Positions 1 to 6,472 of a stretch of DNA of 8,325 nucleotides are shown piece after piece. The notes beneath the pieces were generated by a model. The model made no database searches, had not been told where the DNA came from, and was given only the letters and a program-made list of their open reading frames with translations. The stretch is from Hyphomicrobiales bacterium. GTDB lineage: Bacteria > Pseudomonadota > Alphaproteobacteria > Rhizobiales > Beijerinckiaceae. Numbering within the stretch: the first letter of the stretch is position 1; each line of letters begins with the position of its first letter. Position numbers and translations under genes: made by a program. The stretch covers positions 1 to 8,325 of the forward strand of contig JAATEW010000229.1 of the NCBI GenBank assembly GCA_015655535.1, written 5' to 3'.

Positions 1-333
1 GTCATCGGCTTCCGCGACCGGGATGATGCCTTCCGCGACGCTGTCCGCGACAGCCTTGCCGACGGCATGCTGAGCCGGTCCGAACATCTGGACGGCCTGC
101 TTGGCGCCCTTGATGGTGACCTTGTTAAACAAGGTCGTGTTCGGCTTGCAGAGCAGGTTCGGGGCGACAACCGCGAGGAGCGTCGTGAAGCCGTCCTTGT
201 TGTTGACCCGCGCATTGGCGAACGCCGATTCGGCGGCGCTGCCACGCGGTCCCATGATGAGATCGATATGAGCGATTTCATTGCCGTCGCCAACAAGCGA
301 CTCGCCGACCATAAGCTTATTAATCACGGCCAT
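1..333 (-). CDS. fae: Formaldehyde-activating enzyme, 3' end off the left edge
   Basis: Fae catalyses condensation of formaldehyde with tetrahydromethanopterin to methylene-H4MPT in the cytoplasm, the entry step of H4MPT-linked formaldehyde oxidation. The 111 visible residues start MAVINKLMVGESLVGDGNEI and match Fae throughout: GEsLVGDGNEiAHIDL near residues 10-25, IMGPRGSAAE at 26-35, then LLAVVAPNL, CKPNT, FNKVTIKGAKQAVQMFGPAQH and VAEGIIPVAEADD. His22 (counting Met1) sits where the family has its catalytic histidine. Fae is usually about 170 residues, so roughly 60 are missing beyond base 1; this is a window edge, not a truncation. The start is fixed by an AGGAG ribosome binding site at 341-345, 7 nt before ATG. 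It is the last gene of the minus-strand group but is separated from its upstream neighbour by 232 bp, so it probably has its own promoter or leader control. Confidence 0.97.
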   Translation of the reverse strand, partial: MAVINKLMVGESLVGDGNEIAHIDLIMGPRGSAAESAFANARVNNKDGFTTLLAVVAPNLLCKPNTTLFNKVTIKGAKQAVQMFGPAQHAVGKAVADSVAEGIIPVAEADD

Positions 334-540
334 TTACAAACTCCTCAGAAAGGGGACTTTTCGATGAGCTGTCGAGGTATCCCGACAGACATAAATTCAT
401 AGAACGCAATTGAACACATGCGTCCAAATACGCTCTATCAGCTTTTTTTATCGCATTTTCAACGGCGAAGCCGGGGAGGCTCACCTGATAATGCTCTATC
501 CTTGCTGTCAGCGCCCTTGCTTGGGCCGGTTGGCCAGATA
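334..540 (-). promoter_or_regulatory. fae upstream region with leader stem-loop and direct repeat
   Basis: This is the only sizeable spacer in the minus-strand group and is visibly more AT-rich than the genes. Read toward fae it holds two copies of GATAGAGC (plus-strand 493-500 and 432-439, 61 bp apart), an A-run near 440-448, and an imperfect stem-loop at 369-388 (6-bp arms CTGTCG/CGACAG, 8-nt loop) about 36 nt before the start codon. A TTGAAA (about -35-like) lies some 16 nt before a poor -10-like TGATAG, so any promoter call is weak. The strong AGGAG of fae is at 341-345. I infer separate expression of fae from the spacer length and these elements; no specific regulator can be named. Confidence 0.45.
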
Positions 541-560
541 GCCGCGGATCTCTCCGCGGC
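541..560 (-). other. GC-rich stem-loop just after the Orf5-type gene
   Basis: A perfect 7-bp inverted repeat GCCGCGG/CCGCGGC with a 6-nt loop begins 5 nt after the stop codon of the upstream gene. No T-run follows on either strand, so it is not a classic intrinsic terminator. It could be an attenuating or mRNA-stabilising hairpin that separates fae expression from the upstream operon. Confidence 0.4.
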
Positions 561-565
561 GCCAC

Positions 566-1426
566 TCAACCATTTATGCGGGGCCGGAGCAAGATGCTCG
601 ATAGCCGATCGGCGAAGAGAGTGCCAACGGTGAGATCGGCGTTCGTGCCTGGGTTGCGGCCTTGCGCCTTGAGCCGCGTGTCGAAGGCCATGAGATCGTC
701 GAAAGACTCCTCAGGTCTTGGCCGGGCCTCGAATCGCGCAAAGGCGTCAAAGGCTTCCATTCGAACGGCCTCGGCGGCCTCCAGGCCGAATTTGCGCATG
801 ATATGCGTATCGGGAAATTTCGCCAGAAAAGCGAGATAAGTTGTAACGGTCGTCCAGGGCGCACTCCATCCGCGATCTCTGGCTTTTTTGAGGGCGCTGA
901 GCCCTGTCATAAAAACATCTTCAAAATTCGACACATATTGGAAGGCGATACGGTCGCGCAAAGCGGCTTCCGCCATGGCTTCGCGCAAAGTTACGGTCGC
1001 GGGCGCATGGACATCATGCTGCGCGGCGTCGCCAAGGCCGCCCGGCGAAGCGCGGGCAATGGCCCGAAACGTATCTTCGGCATCGGCGCGAGTGAGCCTG
1101 CCTAAAATTTCAGCCAGAGCCATGCGCAGATCAGGTATGCCACGCTCCGCCGCAGCCGCGAGAGGTGCGCATAAAAGCAGAATGCCGAGATTTGTATTCA
1201 TTCCAACCGCGGCGAAACTCGCTTCGACCGCGTCGCGGATACGCCGGCCGACGGTATGGCTTTGCCGTGCGAGACATGGCGCCGCCGCCGCGGCGCTCGC
1301 CAGAAAATGCTCAACCGTCATGCCATGGCCTTCGGCGAAGACATGAACATTGCCAGGTTTCAAGGCCAGGATTTCATCGCGGCAGGAGGCGATGAAAGCC
1401 TCGGCGATGTCGGCCTCGAGGCTCAT
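566..1426 (-). CDS. CitG-like triphosphoribosyl-dephospho-CoA synthase family protein (Orf5 type)
   Basis: This 286-residue protein belongs to the CitG/MdcB family, whose characterised members make 2'-(5''-triphosphoribosyl)-3'-dephospho-CoA from ATP and dephospho-CoA. Family blocks seen: KPGNV at 23-27, a GHGM...F..S segment at 33-44, TNLGILLLCAPL at 78-89, GGLGDAAQHDV at 129-139, DTHIMRKFG at 206-214 and NPGTNADLTVGTLF at 258-271. No citrate lyase or malonate decarboxylase gene is in view, and the equivalent position in Methylobacterium H4MPT clusters holds the CitG-like Orf5, so a role in making H4MPT or methylofuran is more likely than in CoA chemistry. The actual substrate is unknown. 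Its ATG overlaps the upstream TGA by 4 bp (ATGA, 1423-1426), showing translational coupling. There is no strong ribosome binding site of its own. The family is certain; the reaction in this pathway is not. Confidence 0.9.
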   Translation of the reverse strand: MSLEADIAEAFIASCRDEILALKPGNVHVFAEGHGMTVEHFLASAAAAAPCLARQSHTVGRRIRDAVEASFAAVGMNTNLGILLLCAPLAAAAERGIPDLRMALAEILGRLTRADAEDTFRAIARASPGGLGDAAQHDVHAPATVTLREAMAEAALRDRIAFQYVSNFEDVFMTGLSALKKARDRGWSAPWTTVTTYLAFLAKFPDTHIMRKFGLEAAEAVRMEAFDAFARFEARPRPEESFDDLMAFDTRLKAQGRNPGTNADLTVGTLFADRLSSILLRPRING

Positions 1427-2382
1427 CGCGCGGTTTTGGCGAGATCGAGATCGAGCCGTGACAGAAGATCGCCCGCGAGCCGGTCGGCGATCGAAAATCC
1501 AGTGATGCTTTGCAGGCCGCGCCAGCCGGGCATGCTATTGACTTCGAGCACGGTCAGACGCCCGTCGCGCTCGCATAAAAGATCGACGCCGGCGAAATCG
1601 GCACCGATGGCCTTTGCCGAGCGCAGCGACAAATCGCGCATCTCGTCGGTGATTTCGATCGGCTCGGGTTTGGCACCGAGTTTGACATTGGTGATCCAAT
1701 GCCTTGCATGGCGGCTCATGGCGGCGATGATCTCGCCGCGCGAGACAAGTACGCGGATATCGCGAAACCCGTCCTGCTCGACGCCGACGAATCGCTGCAA
1801 ATAATAGACGCCCTCGACGGCTTCGATCTCGGGCAGATCGGACTCGCGCCGGATGAGCTTCAACCCGCGCCCTTGCGCGCCGAAGAGCGGCTTCAAGACC
1901 AAGGGTCCACGCGTGCATTCGCGCCTGACGATCACCCGGGCGGCGGCTGCCGTCTGCACCGTCCAGGTCGCGGGTGTCGGGATATTATTGGAAGCGAGAT
2001 AAAAACTCGTCGCGGCTTTGTCGACGCAGCGTTCGATCGTGCGTGCCGAGTTCAAGACGGGCACGTTTATGTCGCCTAATGCGTGCAGAACACTGAGGCG
2101 TGTCGTCACCGATTCGAATGTGCCGGCGCCGATCGCGCGGGCGAAGACCGCATCGGGCAGCCGTCCGCCGAAGCCTGGAATGACCAGACCAGAGGGCCTT
2201 CGCGTATCGAAGCCGCAGCTTGAGAGCCTGATCGGAATGGCTCTCGCACCCGCGCGTGCAAAAGCCGCGGTCAGAGCGCGCGCATGCCAATCGAAGCGGT
2301 CGATGGCAAGCGCAATCTGCGGCGCGTCCGGCTCCCTTTTCGGCGGTTGTTTCAGAGCGGAGGAATCAGCCAAACGAGGCAT
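1423..2382 (-). CDS. RimK-type ATP-grasp ligase (Orf7 type)
   Basis: This 319-residue ATP-grasp enzyme resembles RimK/MptN/CofF alpha-L-glutamate ligases, which join an amino acid (often glutamate) to a carboxylate through an acyl phosphate. Seen in order: an N-terminal pre-ATP-grasp region with IALAIDRFDW at 23-32, VDKAATS at 120-126, the nucleotide-binding loop KPLFGAQGRG at 164-173, FRDIRVLV at 206-213, FAGVDLL at 263-269 and the metal/phosphate motif EVNSMPGWRGLQ at 280-291. The archaeal relative MptN adds glutamate to tetrahydromethanopterin. In methylotrophs this homologue (Orf7) lies in the same cluster, and a role in glutamylating methylofuran or the pterin is an inference. The ATG chosen at 2382 overlaps the end of mch by 17 bp and has no clear ribosome binding site, so a slightly later start is possible. 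It is coupled to the next gene by ATGA. Confidence 0.9.
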   Translation of the reverse strand: MPRLADSSALKQPPKREPDAPQIALAIDRFDWHARALTAAFARAGARAIPIRLSSCGFDTRRPSGLVIPGFGGRLPDAVFARAIGAGTFESVTTRLSVLHALGDINVPVLNSARTIERCVDKAATSFYLASNNIPTPATWTVQTAAAARVIVRRECTRGPLVLKPLFGAQGRGLKLIRRESDLPEIEAVEGVYYLQRFVGVEQDGFRDIRVLVSRGEIIAAMSRHARHWITNVKLGAKPEPIEITDEMRDLSLRSAKAIGADFAGVDLLCERDGRLTVLEVNSMPGWRGLQSITGFSIADRLAGDLLSRLDLDLAKTAR

Positions 2383-3337
2383 CGAGCAGAGCCAGATCGA
2401 TCTGTCCGGCGCGGAAGGTCTCGCCAGTCTCGACCGCCGTCACCATGGCGGCCGCCGGACTGAAGAGCGTCGGATCGATCTTATAGAAATCGCCCTTATA
2501 GGTCTTGAAGATCTGCGCGAAGGGCTGGCCGTAATCGCGCGAGGTCGTGCTCGGCAAAGCGGCTGCGAGTTCCTTTGCCTCGTTCGCGGGCCCGGTCACG
2601 AAAAGATGCGCCTGGCCGCCATAGATGATCGCATCATTGGTGCGGCCCATGGCGGTCACGAAATCCGGATGCGGCGGCGACAGAGGTGCCGTCGCAATGC
2701 CGTCGATCACGCGCGACAGCGGGAATTTAAGCTCATGCACTTTGTGCATGGCGACTTCGAGCACGCGGGCCACGACCTGCACGCCGCCTGCGAGACTGCG
2801 CGTCGGCGCATAGACGAAGGCGACACGATCGGTGGCGACTTTGCAGGCCTGGGCGACCTTGTCGACGACTTCCGGCGGCGGCGGGCGGTCGCCTTCGAGC
2901 ACCAATGTGGCGCGATCGGCGACGTCGGCATAGCCGAGGTCGTGAAAGAGCGGCTCCTTCAAGGCCAGGGCCCGCGCGGGGCCCGAGCCCAAAGCGAAAA
3001 AGGCACCCTTGCCTTCGCCATGCTGGAGGCTCCAGCCGGCATATTGGCTGCCGAGGCAGGCGATCACAGGGTCTTTCGTGCGCACCGTCAGATGAAACGG
3101 CCAGTTCGGGCTCGCATTGAACGGTGTGAGAGTCACGGTGCCGAGGCCGCCGAGGCAGATCTCGGCCATCAACATGCCGGCGTCGATCCCGCCGATCACG
3201 GCGGAGCCCGCGTCGATCAGAGTTTCGCCGCGCTCGCCCTTGGTGACGATGCAGCGGAATTTGGTGGCCTCATGGACGAGCCTGTCGACCAAGTGGCCTG
3301 CCAGCGTATTGACGCTGATCTCCGGTGTATCTGTCAT
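2366..3337 (-). CDS. mch: Methenyltetrahydromethanopterin cyclohydrolase
   Basis: Mch converts methenyl-H4MPT plus water to 5-formyl-H4MPT in archaea and, in bacterial methylotrophs, to the formyl-H4MPT used by the Fhc complex. The 323-residue product matches the usual length of about 320. Characteristic stretches: GTVTLTPFNASPNWPFHL near 66-83, VIACLGSQYAGWSL at 91-104, GSGPARALA at 118-126, AFVYAPTRSLAGGVQVVARV at 173-192, VAMHKVHELKF at 195-205 and GRTNDAIIYGGQ at 231-242. The open frame continues 60 codons further upstream, but that stretch lies inside the preceding gene, is Arg/Ser-rich and does not look like Mch. The start MTDTPEIS at 3337 is chosen because its ATG overlaps the upstream TGA by 4 bp, GGGA lies just ahead of it, and the length fits. 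It sits between two ATP-grasp ligase genes. Confidence 0.97.
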   Translation of the reverse strand: MTDTPEISVNTLAGHLVDRLVHEATKFRCIVTKGERGETLIDAGSAVIGGIDAGMLMAEICLGGLGTVTLTPFNASPNWPFHLTVRTKDPVIACLGSQYAGWSLQHGEGKGAFFALGSGPARALALKEPLFHDLGYADVADRATLVLEGDRPPPPEVVDKVAQACKVATDRVAFVYAPTRSLAGGVQVVARVLEVAMHKVHELKFPLSRVIDGIATAPLSPPHPDFVTAMGRTNDAIIYGGQAHLFVTGPANEAKELAAALPSTTSRDYGQPFAQIFKTYKGDFYKIDPTLFSPAAAMVTAVETGETFRAGQIDLALLDASFG

Positions 3338-4488
3338 GCGGCGGCTTCCCTTTGATTGATCGAGAGGAGTGTCAGAATCTGCGCGGCGCGCTCGTCGAGA
3401 AGGCGCCGTACGGAAAGAAGATCGGGCCCGCTCGCCGTCACGGTGCAGAGCGGATCGTGTTCGGCAACCGCGCTTGCGGGCTTTTGCCGGTCGGCTGCCC
3501 ACACCGGCCAATCGCAAGCGGGCATGGACGCAATCTCGCGCGGCGCATAGACGAAGCAGGCGGCCTCAGCCGGTTCAAAGCGCAGCGGCTCATCCGGCAA
3601 ATGTCCGCGGCAGGCTTCGATATGGGCGCGCAGCAGTTGGCCGTCGCGGTCGCGAAAAATATCGAGCGTGGCGCCGGGACGCGGATTGATTTCGATCAGG
3701 TGAAAATCCGATCCATCGACCAGAAAGTCCACGCTGTTCAAACCGACGAGATGCACAGCGGCGGTGATGTCGCGCGACGCGCGGGTGAGCGCATCCGCGA
3801 GTGTCGCATCGAGAGACGCTGGCCGTGCCGCGCCGCCAAAGCGCCAAGGCTGACCCGGCGCGGGCGCCGACCATTGTTCGCTGAAACCGAGCACCGCGGC
3901 GCGCGTTCCGTCGCCCAGGACCATGGCAGAAACAGGCCTGCCAGCAACGCGGCGCTGATAATAGTCGCCCGGCGCGAGCGCTTCAGCGTCGGCAGCGGCT
4001 ATATGCACGCCACCGGATCCGCCCGCATGTTTGACGAGCCATTGGCTGGAATCTTTTGGCGTGTCGAACGAAATGTCCGGATGCGGAATGTGGAGGTCTG
4101 CGCAAAGCGCCGCGAGAGAAACAGGATCTTTCACGCGCGCAACGGTCGCGGGCGCATTGCCGAGCAGCACCCAATGTTTTGCGATTTCGTCCAAAAGCCC
4201 GGTGCGGTCCTCGAACCCGGCGCCATAGATGAGCCCGATCACCTTTTTGTCTTCGGCGAGCGCCGTCAAAGCCGCCATCAGGGGCGCCGCTTCGAAGCCA
4301 TGCACAAAATCGCCTTCGACCAATGAATTGGCCGCGGCAAGTTCGCGCGTGTCGAGATCGTCGAAAAAATCACAGACCAATGCCACATAGCCCGCCGCCC
4401 GCGCGGCCTGCGCCAAAGCGCGGCCGGACGGTGCGGCGATCAAGACGCACGCGCGCTCAGACGAGGGTGCGCGCGAGGGTGAAAGCAT
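3334..4488 (-). CDS. ATP-grasp ligase (Orf17 type, MfnD-like)
   Basis: With the start at 4488 this is a 384-residue ATP-grasp protein. VLIAAPSGRALAQAA at 14-28 is the N-terminal fold that such proteins show in methylotroph clusters (Orf17). The ATP-grasp core has LVKHAGGSGGVHI at 151-163, DYYQRRVAGRPVSAMVLGDG at 175-194, GLNSVDFLVDG at 249-259 and the metal-binding EINPRPGATLDIF at 266-278. It probably makes an amide or peptide bond in cofactor synthesis. The archaeal enzyme MfnD, an ATP-grasp tyramine-glutamate ligase of methanofuran synthesis, is the suggestive comparison, but the assignment is inference. The frame is open another 44 codons upstream, inside mtdB; those residues are Ser/Arg-rich and look like a shadow. 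The chosen ATG still overlaps the end of mtdB by 32 bp. A start nearer 4460 using a non-ATG codon cannot be excluded. Its TGA overlaps the mch ATG. Confidence 0.88.
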   Translation of the reverse strand: MLSPSRAPSSERACVLIAAPSGRALAQAARAAGYVALVCDFFDDLDTRELAAANSLVEGDFVHGFEAAPLMAALTALAEDKKVIGLIYGAGFEDRTGLLDEIAKHWVLLGNAPATVARVKDPVSLAALCADLHIPHPDISFDTPKDSSQWLVKHAGGSGGVHIAAADAEALAPGDYYQRRVAGRPVSAMVLGDGTRAAVLGFSEQWSAPAPGQPWRFGGAARPASLDATLADALTRASRDITAAVHLVGLNSVDFLVDGSDFHLIEINPRPGATLDIFRDRDGQLLRAHIEACRGHLPDEPLRFEPAEAACFVYAPREIASMPACDWPVWAADRQKPASAVAEHDPLCTVTASGPDLLSVRRLLDERAAQILTLLSINQREAAA

Positions 4489-5344
4489 CGCGGAAATCGA
4501 GGCACAGCGCCTTGTCGGTTGTCGCCATTTTCTGGAAGAGCTGAGATTCCGTCTTGTACTTGATGTCGCCGATCGCGAGCGGACCGACGCCGAGAATGCC
4601 GCCGACGAGCTCCTTGCCATTGTCCATCAGTTCCAGGCCCTCGACGCCATAGGGTGGCACGGCGTTCACGTCGGCTGTGACGAGAAGGTTCGGAGCTTTC
4701 TTCAAATCCTCGGCCGAGAGAATCTGCAACCCCGCGCGCCCGGCGCAAAGTGCGACATCGGCTTTCGTGAGAGCGGCAAGCCTCAGTTCCGGCGTGCTCG
4801 CGTCGACCGGAATGACGGTCGCGTTGAAGCGCTTCTTCACTTCCTCGGCGCTCTTCGCAACGCGGCCAATGCCGTCATGCCCGGCGAATGTCACTTCGGC
4901 ACCTTCCAGCGCGGCGATGACGCCAGAGGAGAAGCCGACGACGCCCGTTGCGCCGTAGATGACGAATTTCGTTCCGGCGAGCGTCTTGTTCTTCTTTGTC
5001 TTGAGCAATTTCTCGACGCAGGCGACCATGGCGGCGGCAGTGGTGAAGGAACCTGCCGGGTCGGCGAAGATCGAAATCTCGAAGGGCTTCAGCAAGGTCT
5101 TACGCGCCACATCGACCATGTCGAGCGCGAGAATCGCGTCCTTGCCGGCGATGAAGACGGCCGTGCGCAGGCAATCCTTGGGCGAGCGCGAGAACATCGC
5201 ATCCTGCACCAGCGGCATGACTTCATCCAAAGTCACGTTGCTGTAAGGGGTGACCGAATCATAGCCCGCGTCGAGCGCCATGTTCACGTCGAAAGGGCTC
5301 ATATGTTTCAAAGGGCTCAGCATATGCAAAATGGTTTTTGCCAT
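4457..5344 (-). CDS. mtdB: NAD(P)-dependent methylene-tetrahydromethanopterin dehydrogenase
   Basis: MtdB oxidises methylene-H4MPT to methenyl-H4MPT with NAD+ or NADP+, step two of the pathway. The 295-residue protein begins MAKTILHMLSPLKHMSPFDV, the MtdB-type N terminus and unlike that of the related MtdA, which starts quite differently. Further MtdB features: FSRSPKD at 51-57, ILALDM at 71-76, FADPAGSFTTAAAMVA at 93-108, a Rossmann nucleotide loop YGATGVVGFSSGVIAALEGAEV at 130-151, GHDG at 155-158, TADVNAVPPYGVEGL at 223-237, GVGPLAIGDIKYKTE at 252-266 and CLDFRDAF at 281-288. The ATG follows the upstream stop codon by only 6 bp, with a GGGA inside the end of the upstream gene as the likely ribosome binding site. 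The distinction from MtdA is made from motif similarity; cofactor preference cannot be read from the sequence. Confidence 0.95.
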   Translation of the reverse strand: MAKTILHMLSPLKHMSPFDVNMALDAGYDSVTPYSNVTLDEVMPLVQDAMFSRSPKDCLRTAVFIAGKDAILALDMVDVARKTLLKPFEISIFADPAGSFTTAAAMVACVEKLLKTKKNKTLAGTKFVIYGATGVVGFSSGVIAALEGAEVTFAGHDGIGRVAKSAEEVKKRFNATVIPVDASTPELRLAALTKADVALCAGRAGLQILSAEDLKKAPNLLVTADVNAVPPYGVEGLELMDNGKELVGGILGVGPLAIGDIKYKTESQLFQKMATTDKALCLDFRDAFTLARTLV

Positions 5345-5350
5345 TCTTTT

Positions 5351-6340
5351 TCATCCCGACTGGATTTGATGTTCGAGGTTTTTTGTTTCGATATTGGTCT
5401 CAATCCTGGCGCTGTGATTGAGGCCTTTGCAGATTAACACGTCCAAATGCAAGAGGGCGGCATCTTGCGAGATCTGGTCGACCAGGCGTCTTGCTTCGCC
5501 CTCGCTTTCGGCGAAGGCAAACCCCGTCGGCCCCCACGAGCTTTGGCCAAGCCCATGGGCCCCGGCTTCGCCGAGCGCGGCCATGATTTTTCCGACGGCG
5601 GGGCTTGTATAGCGGCCGCCTTGCGCCGGTGCAAAATAATCGCCGAGAATTGTCTGAACTTGAGCGATCGCGGCGCCGAATTGCCCAATATCGCTTTCAA
5701 CTAGAGCAGGAAGCGCCTGCATCAACACATGCCGGCAAATGTCGGCCGCGGCCGCTGCCTGAAACTGAGGCAATGTGGCAAAGGCCGCACGTTCGTCTTC
5801 GCCGTGCACACCTTTTATGCCTTTGTCCATCACGAGAACGATCCGCCAGAATTCGGGAAACGCCAGACGCGCGAGAACCGGCGGCGTGCCCTTGCGCGTA
5901 CCATGGCCGCCATCGACGATCAATCCGCCCTGCGCAAAGAGCCCGGCACCGGCGCCGGAGCGCGCGCCGCGCTGCAATTGCTCGGCATCGCCCGGTATGT
6001 CGAGGTCGAAGCCTTCGAGGCGGCGCAGCGCGGTCGCGACGGCGAGCGCCAATTGCGTTCCGGAGCCCAGGCCCGCATGGGCGGGGATGGCCTCGCGTAA
6101 AATAAGTTGATGATGCCCCGTCAAGCCCAGATGCCTTTGCATCTTTTCAAGATGCGCGGCGGCGCGCGCATGTTCCGGCCCGGTAACATGTTGTGACGAA
6201 GCCCGAGCCAGAGTGAGCGTGGTCGCGGGCGCATCCAAGGCGAGGCCTATGCTGCCAAAACGCCGCCCGATGCTTCCATTGAGATCGAGAAATCCTAGAT
6301 GAAGACGTGCGGTGGCCTGCACTGCGACGTTGTTCGGCAT
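5351..6340 (-). CDS. mptG: Beta-ribofuranosylaminobenzene 5'-phosphate synthase (RFA-P synthase)
   Basis: RFA-P synthase condenses a benzoate with PRPP, with loss of CO2 and diphosphate, the first committed step of methanopterin synthesis. The homologue in Methylobacterium extorquens is known as orf4, and mutants in it lack the cofactor. The 329-residue product has the GHMP-kinase-like fold: ARLHLGFLDL at 11-20, the glycine-rich loop PAHAGLGSGTQLALAVATAL at 86-105, RSGAGAGLFAQGGLIVDGG at 127-145, MDKGIKGVHGEDE at 171-183 and GQSSWGPTGFAF at 265-276. It uses the GHMP fold for a transferase reaction rather than phosphorylation. The start is supported by GAGGA at 6344-6348 with a short spacer of 3 nt. 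It is the first gene of the minus-strand operon, divergent from the pterin dehydratase gene, and its stop lies 6 bp before mtdB. Confidence 0.94.
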   Translation of the reverse strand: MPNNVAVQATARLHLGFLDLNGSIGRRFGSIGLALDAPATTLTLARASSQHVTGPEHARAAAHLEKMQRHLGLTGHHQLILREAIPAHAGLGSGTQLALAVATALRRLEGFDLDIPGDAEQLQRGARSGAGAGLFAQGGLIVDGGHGTRKGTPPVLARLAFPEFWRIVLVMDKGIKGVHGEDERAAFATLPQFQAAAAADICRHVLMQALPALVESDIGQFGAAIAQVQTILGDYFAPAQGGRYTSPAVGKIMAALGEAGAHGLGQSSWGPTGFAFAESEGEARRLVDQISQDAALLHLDVLICKGLNHSARIETNIETKNLEHQIQSG

Positions 6341-6472
6341 ATTTCCTCGGCAATTCTACGGATGAAGCGCCTTGCGTCTGCCGGAGCGCGGTCTAGACTG
6401 GTATCAAATATATCTGCGTTGCCAACTGGTCATCAGTGCGGCCAAGACGCGCTTTCAAACCGGACGGCGGTG
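6341..6472. promoter_or_regulatory. Divergent promoter region between the operon and the pterin dehydratase gene
   Basis: This 132-bp spacer must carry the promoters of both the minus-strand cofactor operon and the plus-strand dehydratase gene. It contains the palindrome GTCTAGAC at 6391-6398, an AT-rich patch (TATCAAATATATC) at 6402-6414, and a near-direct repeat ACTGGT-ATCA at 6397-6406 and ACTGGTCATCA at 6425-6435, spaced 28 bp. On the minus strand TTGGCA (6419-6424) resembles a -35 element but has only a poor -10. On the plus strand TTGCGT with TAGACT 16 nt on is a weak match. The repeats are candidate operators for a shared regulator. No experimental support is visible. Confidence 0.5.

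Noticed and set aside
541..560. Intrinsic terminator after the CitG-like gene
   Set aside because: The stem is strong, but no T-run follows in either direction, so I list it only as a stem-loop.
2018..3355. A 445-codon open frame on the plus strand
   Set aside because: It lies antisense to mch and the RimK-type ligase, both clearly recognised. Its Arg/Ala/Gly-rich product shows no domain, and such frames arise from GC-rich codon bias.
3338..3517. 60-codon upstream extension of mch
   Set aside because: It lies within the ligase gene, is Arg/Ser-rich, and the ATGA overlap at 3334-3337 gives a start that fits the usual Mch length.
3325..4326. A 333-codon open frame on the plus strand
   Set aside because: Antisense shadow of the Orf17-type ATP-grasp gene; no recognisable protein features.
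6299..6472. 58-codon upstream extension of the carbinolamine dehydratase
   Set aside because: It runs across the divergent spacer and into the RFA-P synthase gene, and nothing in it resembles the family; Met at 6473 fits.
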